Origin: Bacteroidales bacterium
Lineage (GTDB): Bacteria > Bacteroidota > Bacteroidia > Bacteroidales > UBA3824
Reading direction: 5' to 3'
Length of the DNA stretch: 43,998 nt
NCBI GenBank assembly: GCA_024401025.1
Contig: JAKSLV010000010.1
Span: forward strand, 1 to 43,998
Shown here: positions 30,600-40,006 of the stretch, piece by piece
Position numbering within the stretch: position 1 is the stretch's first letter
Layout of the letters: each line of letters starts with the position of its first letter
The notes under the pieces: generated by a model
Told to the model about the DNA's origin: nothing
The model's input: the letters and a program-made list of their open reading frames with translations, nothing else
Database searches by the model: none
Made by a program: the position numbers and the translations under genes

Positions 30600-33500
30600 T
30601 TAAACTGCATTGCCGCTTTCGGCGTTGCCCGCCGCGCGGGCCGAATGTTGATTCATATAGGCGCTTGGAGTAAGTCCGAAACGGTCTTTGAAAACCGTGC
30701 TGAAATAGGCCGTGCTTACAAAACCCACCTGCTGGGCTATCTCTACGATGGAATACTTGTGCTGCTCAAGGAGTTTGACGGCCAGATTAAGCCTTACATT
30801 GCGCAGGAAGTCAAGGGTGCTCTGATTTGTGAGCTCCTTAAGCTTGCGGTGCAGGTGTACACGGCTGATGCCCACCTGTGCGGCAATGGTCTCCACGGTG
30901 AGGTTGGGGTTGCAGATGTTTTCGTTGATTACTTTCATAACTCGCTGAAGCAGACGCTCATCCGGCGATTTGATGTCGCCATCCTGTTTCTTGGTCTGCT
31001 CCTGACGGCCAAGGAAACGGTTCTTAAGCGAGATGTTCTTCTTGAGCAGGTTGGTGATGGTGTGTATCAGAACCGAGATGTTGAACGGCTTGGCAATGAA
31101 AGCATCAGCACCCACGTCGAGACCCTTGATGCGGTTTTCGTCCTGAGCCATGGCGGTAAGCAGTATCACGGGAACGTGGTTTACCTCCAGATTCTGCTTT
31201 ATCTTCTTGCAGAGGGCAATGCCGTTCATCTGTCCCATCATAATATCGCTCACAATAAGATCTGGCTTGGTTTTTACAACTGAGGCCCAGGCCTCCTCGG
31301 CATTTGAGAAATCCGAGACATGGAAGAATTCCGAAATCTCGGAGACGATATATTTGCGCATGTGCTCGTCGTCGTCCACCACCATGATGCGGAATTTGGT
31401 TTTGGCGTACTGTTTCAGGAACTCGTCGTCGAGCGGAGCAGCGGCAATGTTCTGAGAAACATTGTCCTGATTTTCCAGCACATACGAAGGCACCACCTCG
31501 GGAGCTATAATCTCGGAATCCTGGAGGTGCTGACGTCCCAATGGCAATACAATCCTGAACGAGCAACCACTGGATCCATCTGTATTATTATAAGGTGTAA
31601 TGGTGCCGTGATGCAGCACCACAAGCTGCTTGGCAAGATACATGCCCACGCCCGTGCCCACCATTGTAATGCGGTGGCTGTTGTCGCCCTGATAGAATAG
31701 ATCGAAGATGTGAAGAAGGTCCTCGTCGGACATACCGGTGCCGTTGTCCTTGATAACTATCTCTACATCAGTATCATGCTTGATGAGTGTGATGGTTACC
31801 GACCTGCCGCGCGGAGTAAACTTGAAAGCATTGCTCAGGATGTTTACAATCACCTTGTCGAAGTTCTGTGGATCGATGTAGACATCCAGCGAATCGATGG
31901 CGCAGTCGAAACCGAAATCAACTCCAAGCTGCGAGGCGTGAATCTCGAAACTCTCGTAGATGTTGCGCAGGAAAGCCACAAAATCAACCTTCTGGAATTT
32001 CATCGAAAGCTGCGAGCTGTCAATCTTGCGGAGGTCCATAAGCTGGTTGATGAGGTTGAGCACGCGCTGGGCGTTCACATTTATTATCTTGTAGCTGCGC
32101 TGGCGCTCCACGTCGTGATCGGAATTCATCAGCTTCGATAATGGACTTACAATCAGCGACATAGGAGTGCGTATCTCGTGGGATATGTTGGTGAAATATT
32201 CCAGACGGCTGTCGTTTACCTCCTTGATGTGCGATATGTGCTCCAGCTGCTTGTTGAGCAGGAAGCGCCTGTAGGTTACCATACCTATAATAGTAAGTAT
32301 CAGCAAAATAACAAAAGCCACCAACAGATAGAACCAAGTGGACCTGTACCAAGGATAATCGATGTTTACGGTAAAGGAGAGCACGTCAGACTTCTGAACG
32401 CTGTCGGAAACGTAGGCCTCTATCAGGTGGGATCCATATTCGAGATTGGAGAACGAAACCTTGTGACGCACAACGGGAATCCACGGACCGCCGTCGATGC
32501 GGTAAGAGAAATTCAGGCTCTCGGGGTTGCCGTAGGGCATTGCAGCAAATTCCACATCAAAGCTGTTGTCGAAATAATCGAGATTGAAAACCCTTGCATT
32601 GTAGAGCGATGTGTCGATAATCTGATGCGAACCCGACATCATTCCCATATACACGCGCTCGTTGTTGAGCGAGAAGTTGGTGAGCATGATGTTGAGCGCG
32701 CTCTTCTTGGGGCGGCCCTTGAAAGGCTTGAAGTTGACAATGCCATTAAGCGAGCCGAAATATATAAGGCCGCTCTGCGACTTGGTGACGGCGCCTGCGG
32801 AAAACTCCTGACTATAAAGTCCATCGGTCTCGTGGAAGTTAACGAAATTGCCCGACTGGCGGTCGTAGCAGCTGAGGCCGCCCTTGCTGCTTATCCATAG
32901 GTTCTGGTCGTTGTCGCCGGTGATGGCTGATACATAGAGACTTGGCAAACCCTCGTCGAGACCGTAATGCTTGAAGGAGCGGTCGGCGGGACAGAAATCG
33001 TAAATTCCGTTGTTGGTGCCAAGCCAGATGTGCTTGTTTACGTCCTCGTAGATGGAATGTACAATGATGCCCTCAAGATATGTGTTGCGTCCGTAAGTGC
33101 TTACAAAACTGCCAGTTGCAAGGTCCATGCAGTTGAACCCCGAATACGAGCCAATGTATAGCTTGCGGTTGCTGGATATAATCTGGCAATTCACCCATGT
33201 ATTGTTAATCTGGTCCTGAGAGAAATCATTCAGCAACGACGGGTCTTTCACATAAAAAATGTCGATATCAGAAAAATTATCAAGATTGATTTTGTAAACG
33301 CCTATTCCTGAAGCTGATACATAGAGATTATGCTCCTCAGGATCTTCCACCATACTGTATACGCTGGGCAGAAGAGTGGTGTTCTCGGTCTGGGGAAGAA
33401 CAAATCTGCTGATCTTTCTGGTGGCTGGATCGATGTAAATGAGTCCCGAGCTGTATCCGCCCACCCAGATGCGATGGCGCGAATCCTCGTAGATGCACAG

Positions 33501-34712
33501 CACGGCGTTTGGCACAAGGCTGTTGCTGGTGGTGCGCTGATAATGCTCCAACACGCGGTAATCGCTGTCTATCACATAAATACCGTCGTTGTCGGTACCC
33601 ACGTAGAGATTGTTTTTGCTATCCATGAACAGCGAGCTTACGCAGCAATCGCCTATTACATTCCTGTTGTAGCTGGATGGACCTATGTACTGGAAAACCT
33701 GATTGTCGGTAGGCCTCAGCAAAATGCCCCGCTGAAAACAGCCAAACCAGAAATTGCCCGAATTATCCCGCATGATGGAATGGACCTTAAGTTTGCGGCT
33801 GTTAACGCTCACGAAATCAAGGTCTTTGATCTCCCAGCCACCGTCAGGGGAAGGCTTCAGGTATTTTACACCTGCGCCGTCGGTTGCGAAAAAAACATTG
33901 TTGCGGTCGTCCACGTAGAAATCATAGACAGCGTGGAAATTCTGCTGGATGGAAACCACCTCCTTGTAGCTGCCATTGTCGGAGGAATTCAAAAGGAGAA
34001 CACGTCCCGCACTGGTTCCCACAAACACGTGGCCCGACGAATCGGGAGTAATGGAAAGCACGGTCTCGGAAGTTCCAAGGTCCACATAATCAACGATATT
34101 GAGAGTGGGATCCACCTTGGCGACGCCTCCGTTAAGATACGATATGTACACATATCCATCGGCGCCCTTGGCAATGGCCTCCACAAAACCCTTGTTGATA
34201 ATCTGTATGCGGTGCATCTCGAAATTATCATCTCCAAGGCGCTTCAGCAAAAACAAACCGTATCCCGACGAAGCCACAAAGGTGAGCGTGTCGTTAACCT
34301 CGCACATAGCTGATATAGAGACTCTTGAGATATATTGGCCGCTCTGCATGAAAGCGTGTATGTTGTGGAATTTCTGAGTGCAGCGGTTGAAACACTGAAG
34401 ACCTGTGGTGGTGCCCACGAAAATCTCCTCACGACGGTTCTGATATACAAAGCGCACATAATTGTTAAGCAGCGACGACGTATCGGCATCAGAATGACGG
34501 ACGCTGAAAAAAGAAACGCCATTGTATATATCAAGGCCATCCTCGGTGCTTATCCACACCAAGCCGTCCTTGTCCTGAAAAACATCGTTTACCAAACTCG
34601 ACGACAAATCGCTTCCTGCCTTAAACAAAATCTCTCCCTGGGCAAAAAGCTTATTGTTCAGCGAATTAAGCAATAAAATAAAAAATATGCAAAAACTAAA
34701 ATTAATTCTCAT
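30600..34712 (-). CDS. Hybrid two-component system regulator of the xylan locus (XusR-like)
   Basis: 1370 aa from the ATG at 34712; the open frame starts two codons earlier with a TTG, which is less likely. Signal peptide (to about 26), then a periplasmic sensor of two beta-propellers of Reg_prop repeats (such as DKDGLVWISTEDGLDIYNG) and a Y_Y_Y domain. One transmembrane helix lies at about 790-813. Inside the cell: HisKA with phospho-acceptor His near 845 (FTNISHEIRTP), HATPase (KDNGTGMS, VGTGVGMYLAKQ), a receiver from about 1104 (MVVDDDEH, IVSDIMMGQ) and an AraC-type HTH from about 1250. All key residues are present. It should bind xylan oligosaccharides in the periplasm and activate the susC operon downstream, as shown for relatives in Prevotella and Bacteroides. 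Confidence 0.93.
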   Translation of the reverse strand: MRINFSFCIFFILLLNSLNNKLFAQGEILFKAGSDLSSSLVNDVFQDKDGLVWISTEDGLDIYNGVSFFSVRHSDADTSSLLNNYVRFVYQNRREEIFVGTTTGLQCFNRCTQKFHNIHAFMQSGQYISRVSISAMCEVNDTLTFVASSGYGLFLLKRLGDDNFEMHRIQIINKGFVEAIAKGADGYVYISYLNGGVAKVDPTLNIVDYVDLGTSETVLSITPDSSGHVFVGTSAGRVLLLNSSDNGSYKEVVSIQQNFHAVYDFYVDDRNNVFFATDGAGVKYLKPSPDGGWEIKDLDFVSVNSRKLKVHSIMRDNSGNFWFGCFQRGILLRPTDNQVFQYIGPSSYNRNVIGDCCVSSLFMDSKNNLYVGTDNDGIYVIDSDYRVLEHYQRTTSNSLVPNAVLCIYEDSRHRIWVGGYSSGLIYIDPATRKISRFVLPQTENTTLLPSVYSMVEDPEEHNLYVSASGIGVYKINLDNFSDIDIFYVKDPSLLNDFSQDQINNTWVNCQIISSNRKLYIGSYSGFNCMDLATGSFVSTYGRNTYLEGIIVHSIYEDVNKHIWLGTNNGIYDFCPADRSFKHYGLDEGLPSLYVSAITGDNDQNLWISSKGGLSCYDRQSGNFVNFHETDGLYSQEFSAGAVTKSQSGLIYFGSLNGIVNFKPFKGRPKKSALNIMLTNFSLNNERVYMGMMSGSHQIIDTSLYNARVFNLDYFDNSFDVEFAAMPYGNPESLNFSYRIDGGPWIPVVRHKVSFSNLEYGSHLIEAYVSDSVQKSDVLSFTVNIDYPWYRSTWFYLLVAFVILLILTIIGMVTYRRFLLNKQLEHISHIKEVNDSRLEYFTNISHEIRTPMSLIVSPLSKLMNSDHDVERQRSYKIINVNAQRVLNLINQLMDLRKIDSSQLSMKFQKVDFVAFLRNIYESFEIHASQLGVDFGFDCAIDSLDVYIDPQNFDKVIVNILSNAFKFTPRGRSVTITLIKHDTDVEIVIKDNGTGMSDEDLLHIFDLFYQGDNSHRITMVGTGVGMYLAKQLVVLHHGTITPYNNTDGSSGCSFRIVLPLGRQHLQDSEIIAPEVVPSYVLENQDNVSQNIAAAPLDDEFLKQYAKTKFRIMVVDDDEHMRKYIVSEISEFFHVSDFSNAEEAWASVVKTKPDLIVSDIMMGQMNGIALCKKIKQNLEVNHVPVILLTAMAQDENRIKGLDVGADAFIAKPFNISVLIHTITNLLKKNISLKNRFLGRQEQTKKQDGDIKSPDERLLQRVMKVINENICNPNLTVETIAAQVGISRVHLHRKLKELTNQSTLDFLRNVRLNLAVKLLEQHKYSIVEIAQQVGFVSTAYFSTVFKDRFGLTPSAYMNQHSARAAGNAESGNAV

Positions 34713-34808
34713 AACCAAAGATATAAATCTTGAAGTAAAAATCGAGTTAAAATTAATAAAAATAAATGTATTATGGCAAAAAAATTAAGATTTTTTTGCT
34801 AAAACATG

Positions 34809-34816
34809 TATATTTG
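34809..34816 (+). promoter_or_regulatory. -7 box of the cstA promoter
   Basis: TATATTTG (34809-34816) matches TAnnTTTG and lies 30 bp before the cstA start. A TTTG at 34795-34798 is only 10 nt upstream, so the -33 element is not clear. The 134-bp spacer is shared with the divergent regulator gene. Confidence 0.45.
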
Positions 34817-34846
34817 CATCCATAAAAACTATAAAACTAACAAATA

Positions 34847-36307
34847 ATGTACACCTTTATAATAGCAATACTATTGCTTGTGGCGGGCTACCTGGTATAC
34901 GGCAAGATAGCCGAGAGGATAATAGGCCCCGACCCCAACCGCAAAACCCCGGCATACACAATGCAGGACGGCGTAGACTACATGCCAATGCCGACATGGA
35001 AAATCTTCATGATCCAGTTTCTCAACATCGCGGGACTGGGCCCCATTTTTGGAGCAGTATCAGGGGCACTGTTCGGAACGGCGGCATACATCTGGATAGT
35101 GGTGGGCTGCATATTTATAGGCGCGGTGCACGACTATATGGCTGGCATGCTGTCGCTTAGGGACGGAGGCAGCAACCTCCCCGAGATTATCGGCAAATAC
35201 CTTGGCAGCAAGGCTCAGCTGGTGATGCGCATTTTCACCATAATACTCATGGTGATGGTGGGCGCGGTGTTTGTATCAGGCCCGGCCGGAATCCTCGACA
35301 AGATAACACCCGACTGGATGAGCTCCACATTCTGGATAGTGGTGATTTTCGTCTACTACATCATAGCCACCCTCCTGCCCATCGACAAGATTATCGGCAA
35401 GGTATATCCGATATTCGCCATCGCGCTCATATTCATGGCCTTGGGCGTATTGGCAATGCTGATATTCGGAGGCTACGGAGCCACACTCCCCGAGATTACC
35501 GACGGCATCAGCAACCAGCATCCCAACGCCGAAACCACACCGATATTCCCAATCTTGTGCATCACAATTGCGTGTGGAGCTATCTCAGGATTCCACGCCA
35601 CACAGAGCCCACTCATGGCGAGATGTCTAAAGAACGAGAATCTGGGCCGCAAGGTGTTCTACGGATCAATGATAGCCGAGGGTATAATAGCGATAATATG
35701 GGCCGCAGCCGCCATCTGGTATTTCCAGGAAGTAGGCACACAGGAAACCAAGGCCGCCAACATCGTGGATTTCATCACCAAAACCTACCTCGGACAGTTT
35801 GGCGCCATCCTGGCATTGCTGGGTGTTGTGTTTGCGCCCATCACATCGGGAGATACAGCCCTCAGGTCGTGCAGGCTGATACTTGCCGACTTCCTTAAGA
35901 TAGAGCAGAAAACAATCTCGAAAAGGCTTCTGATATGCGTGCCTCTGTTTGTGGTTACAGCCGGCATCATAGTATACTCGCTGGCCGACCCCAACGGATT
36001 CAACATCATCTGGAGATACTTCGGCTGGAGCAACCAGGCGCTCTCGGTATTCACACTATGGGCCATCACGGTATATCTGGCCCGCGAGCGCAAGCCGTGG
36101 ATAATCACCATGATACCAGCGGTATACATGACGATAGTATGCGTAACATACCTCTTTATAGCTCCGGAATGTTTCAGGGCAATAGACGCCCTCAAGGGAT
36201 TGCTGACCGACGGCGTGGGCTACACAATAGGCGGCCTCAGCGGAGTGTTCGCCATAGCCATGTTCCTCAAATGGAAGGCATCTCTGCCACAGCAAAACGG
36301 TCTTTAG
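34847..36307 (+). CDS. cstA: CstA-family carbon starvation protein (peptide/pyruvate-type transporter)
   Basis: 486 aa, a very hydrophobic polytopic membrane protein with about 12 segments. Family landmarks: PGPDPNRKTPAY-like start region (IGPDPNRKTPAYTMQDGVDYMP, residues 26 on), LNIAGLGPIFGAVSGALFG, GAVHDYMAGMLSLRDGG and SGFHATQSPLMARCLKNE. CstA proteins take up peptides, and some relatives pyruvate, when carbon is scarce. The protein is shorter than E. coli CstA (about 700 aa), as is common for Bacteroidetes members. It is divergent from the xylan regulator, and its 3' end overlaps prmC by 41 bp. Confidence 0.9.
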   Translation: MYTFIIAILLLVAGYLVYGKIAERIIGPDPNRKTPAYTMQDGVDYMPMPTWKIFMIQFLNIAGLGPIFGAVSGALFGTAAYIWIVVGCIFIGAVHDYMAGMLSLRDGGSNLPEIIGKYLGSKAQLVMRIFTIILMVMVGAVFVSGPAGILDKITPDWMSSTFWIVVIFVYYIIATLLPIDKIIGKVYPIFAIALIFMALGVLAMLIFGGYGATLPEITDGISNQHPNAETTPIFPILCITIACGAISGFHATQSPLMARCLKNENLGRKVFYGSMIAEGIIAIIWAAAAIWYFQEVGTQETKAANIVDFITKTYLGQFGAILALLGVVFAPITSGDTALRSCRLILADFLKIEQKTISKRLLICVPLFVVTAGIIVYSLADPNGFNIIWRYFGWSNQALSVFTLWAITVYLARERKPWIITMIPAVYMTIVCVTYLFIAPECFRAIDALKGLLTDGVGYTIGGLSGVFAIAMFLKWKASLPQQNGL

Positions 36308-37154
36308 AAAATAGATCCTTAATAATCAATACATTACACATACCGCAATCCTCCATGAGGGTTGCGGTTTCTTTTCCCAGTTTCTCATTAATCTCGAAAT
36401 ACAGCCGTCCGCCGGGCCTTAGAAAACGGGCTGCAAACCTGCTGATGCTTCTGTAGAAAACCAGAGGGTCGGCGTCAGGCACAAAAAGGGCGTTATGCGG
36501 CTCATAATCAAGCACATTGCTCTGCATATCCTTTTTCTCGGAATCCATCACGTATGGCGGATTGGAGATTATCACATCATACAGTCCGTCATTATTTTTC
36601 GGGCTGAGGCTTCCGGGTATGGCACTCTCCCACCCCAAAATATCCACCTTGCGGAAATCCACCTCGCAATTGTATTTTTCGGCGTTCTGATGCGCGGTTT
36701 CAAGCGCCGAATCCGAAATGTCGAACGCATAATAGCGGTAGCCCGGCACATAACTGGCCAGCGATACGGGAATGCAGCCGCTGCCAGTGCCGATATCAAG
36801 CACATGGGCGGCACGTTCAAGCTTATCAAGATGATTCCTCACCATCATTACCAGCTCTTCGGTCTCAGGTCTGGGTATCAGCACCTTGCCGTTGGTAACG
36901 AAGTCGAAATCAAGGAACTGTGCCGAATTGAAAATGTATTCCAGAGGCTCGTTGCGTCTGGCCCTTTCAATTACGGAATCCACAAACTGGCCTGAAGCTG
37001 CCACCTCGCGTCCGGGATTAAGCACCATATCCTGATTGCCACGGCCCGTGATGGCGGAAAACAGCCTGCGCGCAAAAACCAGCCTCTCGGAACTGTCGCT
37101 GAACATATCCGAAAGGCTGGTTTTCAAATAATTATATAATTCAATATTTGTCAT
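36267..37154 (-). CDS. prmC: Peptide chain release factor N5-glutamine methyltransferase
   Basis: 295 aa. PrmC methylates the Gln of the GGQ motif in release factors 1 and 2. Seen: a helical N-terminal domain (to about 75), RPETE (95-99), SAM-binding motif DIGTGSGC (120-127), and the NPPY active site (198-201) that holds the substrate Gln. The C-terminus KDRFAVAE is typical. The start codon follows directly on the stop codon of the HAMP/GAF/PAS gene (TAAATG), so translation is probably coupled. Its 3' end overlaps the convergent cstA gene. Why it is at the end of a chemotaxis-type cluster is unclear. Confidence 0.92.
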   Translation of the reverse strand: MTNIELYNYLKTSLSDMFSDSSERLVFARRLFSAITGRGNQDMVLNPGREVAASGQFVDSVIERARRNEPLEYIFNSAQFLDFDFVTNGKVLIPRPETEELVMMVRNHLDKLERAAHVLDIGTGSGCIPVSLASYVPGYRYYAFDISDSALETAHQNAEKYNCEVDFRKVDILGWESAIPGSLSPKNNDGLYDVIISNPPYVMDSEKKDMQSNVLDYEPHNALFVPDADPLVFYRSISRFAARFLRPGGRLYFEINEKLGKETATLMEDCGMCNVLIIKDLFSKDRFAVAEMPSI

Positions 37155-39437
37155 TTAGAAAAGCTCCACCTCAATCTTCTGGATGAATGCTGTAAGTGTG
37201 TTTCTATCGCCTCTGTTGGCCTCGGCAATGGTGACGAGGATGTTGATGCGCTCGCCGGCCTTATCCACGAAGAATACCTCGGTGCGTCGTCCAACGAGAG
37301 TCTTGTCGCCATTCTTGAAGAAGTTTCCGAGATAGTTCTCGTCGGCAGAGATGTTGTCGCAAGGCAGCAACACCGAAATGTCTCTCTGGAGAACATCGGC
37401 ACGCTGAATATCCCAAAGCTCCTCGGCGGCACGGTTGAAGAGTGTGATCCTGTTGTCCTGATTGATGGTGACCACGGCATCGAGCATACCCTCCAGAGTC
37501 TTGTCGGAGAGGTTTTTCACAATCTCTACCTCCATATACTGGAGTTTCATCTCCTCGCGGGCCTCCTTGAGTTTCTTCGAAAGCTCCACCTGGTTTTGCT
37601 GAAGCTTCTGCTCCTGCTCGCGCAGTGTGGTCATATACTCGCGGTTCTTCTCCTCGATGCGTATCTGCTCGGTAACGTCGTTGCCGATGAATACGATTTT
37701 GGCAGGCTCGCCATACATGTCATGCACCACGGTGTAGGTGCCCTGGAACCAGCGCTCCTCGCCGGTCTTGGTAAACCACTTGTGACGGCCCTCGAAAGGA
37801 ACGCCATTTATGATGTTCTTCCATATCAGCTTAAACTCCTCGAGATCGGCCGCTGTAAGGAAGTTGAAAATGGTACGCTTGGTAAGCTCGTCGGGTGTAA
37901 ACTGGAGCACCTCGGTAAGTTTCGGGTTCATCTCCATCACGCGGCCGTCAGGACCATACTCCGCCTTCATGGTAGAGCGGTTGAGCGCGTCGATCTGACC
38001 CTTGTAGTCGAGGCTCTCCTTCTTGCTCTCGGTGATATCGATACCGAGGAAAAGAATCTTTACAGGCTTGCGGTTGTGGTCGCGCACCGAAACGTATGTT
38101 GCCATTGTCCAGACATCAGTACCCGACTTGGTAACGTGTTTCATATCGCCCTCGAAGTGCTTTCCGCCCGATGCGAGGTTCTGCCATAGGTCGTTGAACC
38201 AGGCGCGGTCCTTGTCGGATATAAAGATGGAAATATGCTTGCCCTCAATCTCTGAGGTGTTGGTGTATCCAAGCTTTGTAAGGAACTTGCTGTTGGCGTA
38301 GGTAAGGAAACCATCCACTGTGTACTCGGCACGTATCATGGTGTGGTTTACGGAGTTGGTGAAGCTTACGAACTGCTCGCTCTGCTTGGCGGCCTCTATC
38401 TGGGTGCGCTTAAGCTGCTCCATGTTCTTACGCATCTCCTCGTCGGTACGGGTCATTGCCTCGGCCTGTTCCTGCGATTCCTTAAGGAGCGCTGCTGTAC
38501 GCAAGTTGATGTTTACTGTAGAAATTGTGGAGGCGATGGTGCCTGCCACCTGCTCGATAAATTCTATCTGATAAGGCTCGTACTGGATAAAAGAGGCAAG
38601 CTCCAATACGCCGTAGATGTCGTCGTTGTATTTAAGGGGCACAATCACAAGGCTTCGCGGATTGGCCTTTCCGAGGCCTGATGTAATCTTCACGTAGTCT
38701 TCCTTGGTCTCCTTGATGAAAATAGTCTTCTGCTCCAGGGCACAGGCGCCTACAAGGCCCTCGCCCCACTCTATCTGAGTATCAGGATATTTCTTACGGC
38801 CGTATGCGTACGACGCCGTCATGTTGAAGTATTTCTTTCCGTCCTTGTTGGCCAGGATAAAGAATCCGGCCTGCTGTGCATTCACGTACTGCACAAGGTT
38901 CATCACCACCTCGTTGGAGAGTTTGTCGAGGTCGCCGATGTTCTCACGAAGAATCTGACCGAACTTTGCAAGACCCTCGGCCAGCCAGTGACGCTGCTCG
39001 TCCTCGTTTTTACGGATGCTCTCCTCCTCCTGCGATCTCTTGAGCTCGTCGCGCAGGTTGATGAGCGATTTACCAATCTCGTCGCCCTCCTTTACATCGT
39101 ACTGGAAGTCGGTCTGTCCCTGACGGATCTTCTCCACAAAATCGAAAATCATGCGCGACTTGTTCTGCTCCTCGCTGATATCGTGGCTGAGGTCGCTGAT
39201 ATGCTGCTGAAGCTCGTTACCGGTGTAATATCCAAAAGCAGCGAAAAGGAAAGGCAGAGCCACATTCACCCACATCATAGGACTCTCGCGGAAAGTCTCC
39301 AGCACGAGCTCCAATGAGATAGACTGGTCCTGAAACGCCATGTCCAAGAATACAATAATAGCCAGCAAACCCGTACCGATAATGAATCCCATCACGGCAT
39401 ACGAATAAGCGGCGTTGATTTGTGTTTTCTTTTTCAT
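37155..39437 (-). CDS. Membrane HAMP-GAF-PAS-PAS-PAS signalling protein without a kinase or MCP output domain
   Basis: 760 aa. Two transmembrane helices (about 12-34 and 54-72) with only about 20 residues between them, so there is no real periplasmic sensor. Then a HAMP-like segment (73-135, KEGDEIGKSLINLRDEL), a GAF domain (about 155-310, with GEGLVGACALEQKTIFI), a coiled coil, and three PAS domains (about 355-475, 480-605, 645-760). Coiled coil separates PAS2 and PAS3. No HisKA/HATPase, GGDEF or MCP signalling tip is present. It probably senses an internal cue and passes it to partner proteins of the che cluster, perhaps the cytoplasmic kinase-like protein. It has its own predicted promoter and is coupled to prmC. 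Confidence 0.8.
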   Translation of the reverse strand: MKKKTQINAAYSYAVMGFIIGTGLLAIIVFLDMAFQDQSISLELVLETFRESPMMWVNVALPFLFAAFGYYTGNELQQHISDLSHDISEEQNKSRMIFDFVEKIRQGQTDFQYDVKEGDEIGKSLINLRDELKRSQEEESIRKNEDEQRHWLAEGLAKFGQILRENIGDLDKLSNEVVMNLVQYVNAQQAGFFILANKDGKKYFNMTASYAYGRKKYPDTQIEWGEGLVGACALEQKTIFIKETKEDYVKITSGLGKANPRSLVIVPLKYNDDIYGVLELASFIQYEPYQIEFIEQVAGTIASTISTVNINLRTAALLKESQEQAEAMTRTDEEMRKNMEQLKRTQIEAAKQSEQFVSFTNSVNHTMIRAEYTVDGFLTYANSKFLTKLGYTNTSEIEGKHISIFISDKDRAWFNDLWQNLASGGKHFEGDMKHVTKSGTDVWTMATYVSVRDHNRKPVKILFLGIDITESKKESLDYKGQIDALNRSTMKAEYGPDGRVMEMNPKLTEVLQFTPDELTKRTIFNFLTAADLEEFKLIWKNIINGVPFEGRHKWFTKTGEERWFQGTYTVVHDMYGEPAKIVFIGNDVTEQIRIEEKNREYMTTLREQEQKLQQNQVELSKKLKEAREEMKLQYMEVEIVKNLSDKTLEGMLDAVVTINQDNRITLFNRAAEELWDIQRADVLQRDISVLLPCDNISADENYLGNFFKNGDKTLVGRRTEVFFVDKAGERINILVTIAEANRGDRNTLTAFIQKIEVELF

Positions 39438-39507
39438 AATCTCTCTTGAATATTATTTGGTAATTTTGTCAGATACGGCAAGCATCAGCGCATCTTAGAA
39501 AACTCTA

Positions 39508-39538
39508 CAAATGTAGAACAAAATTTTGACAAAACCAA
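39508..39538 (-). promoter_or_regulatory. Predicted promoter of the HAMP/GAF/PAS gene
   Basis: TTG (39536-39538), 20 nt, then TACATTTG (39508-39515) on the minus strand. The leader is about 65 nt. The box overlaps a near-palindrome (TCTACA/TGTAGA arms, 39505-39518) that could bind a regulator. It makes the receptor-like gene and prmC a sub-operon that can be expressed apart from the other che genes. Confidence 0.5.
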
Positions 39539-39569
39539 TCAATACTGCAAATAAATTGTCATATTTTTT

Positions 39570-39941
39570 TTACAAGCCCAATTTTGCAATCACATCAGCG
39601 ATGCCCTCGCTGGTGTAAGGCTTCTCGAGCACTGTATTAAAGCCCGCATTGTCGAACTCGCTCTGGAAATCCTCCAGGTTGTGGGCGGTGAGGGCCACTA
39701 CGGGGATGTTCCTGTATTTGGGATCAGACTTCAGCTTGCGGGTGGCCTCTATGCCATTCATAACAGGCATCTCGATATCCATGAAAATGATATCGAAAAT
39801 ACCCTCGCTCTCTAGACTCTCGAACACCTCGCGGCCATTGGAGGCTGTGCGGATGTTGCAGTCCATCTCCTCCAGCATCGAGGCCAACAAGAACTGGTTG
39901 GCGAATATATCGTCCACCACCAATGCTTTCAATTTTGCCAT
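39570..39941 (-). CDS. Single-domain response regulator (CheY-like receiver)
   Basis: 123 aa, only a receiver domain. Acidic pocket Asp10/Asp11 (VVDD), phospho-acceptor Asp55 (FMDIEMP), switch Thr85 (ALTAHN) and Lys107 (EKPYT) are all present. It has no output domain, so phosphorylation must act through protein contact, as in CheY. The sequence looks closer to the receivers of hybrid kinases (MDIEMPVMNG) than to flagellar CheY. It lies 65 bp after cheB, at the end of the che operon. Its partner in a cell without visible flagellar genes is unknown. Confidence 0.88.
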   Translation of the reverse strand: MAKLKALVVDDIFANQFLLASMLEEMDCNIRTASNGREVFESLESEGIFDIIFMDIEMPVMNGIEATRKLKSDPKYRNIPVVALTAHNLEDFQSEFDNAGFNTVLEKPYTSEGIADVIAKLGL

Positions 39942-40006
39942 AATCTTACAAGTTGATTAGTTATCTTTTTTTAGTTTATATTATATGCAATTAAGATACC
40001 AAAATA

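Noticed and set aside
34713-34718. TTG start two codons before the hybrid regulator's ATG
   Set aside because: An ATG with a normal signal peptide (MRINFSFCIFF) follows at 34712. The TTG overlaps a TATCTTTG sequence and is not needed.
34716-34723. TATCTTTG as a leaderless promoter of the hybrid regulator
   Set aside because: It matches the -7 consensus but would start transcription at or inside the start codon, and no TTTG lies at a suitable distance upstream. It is probably chance.
37155-39437. HAMP/GAF/PAS protein as a chemoreceptor (MCP) or histidine kinase
   Set aside because: No MCP hairpin tip motif and no H-box or ATP-binding boxes are present up to the stop codon; the last 115 residues form a PAS domain.
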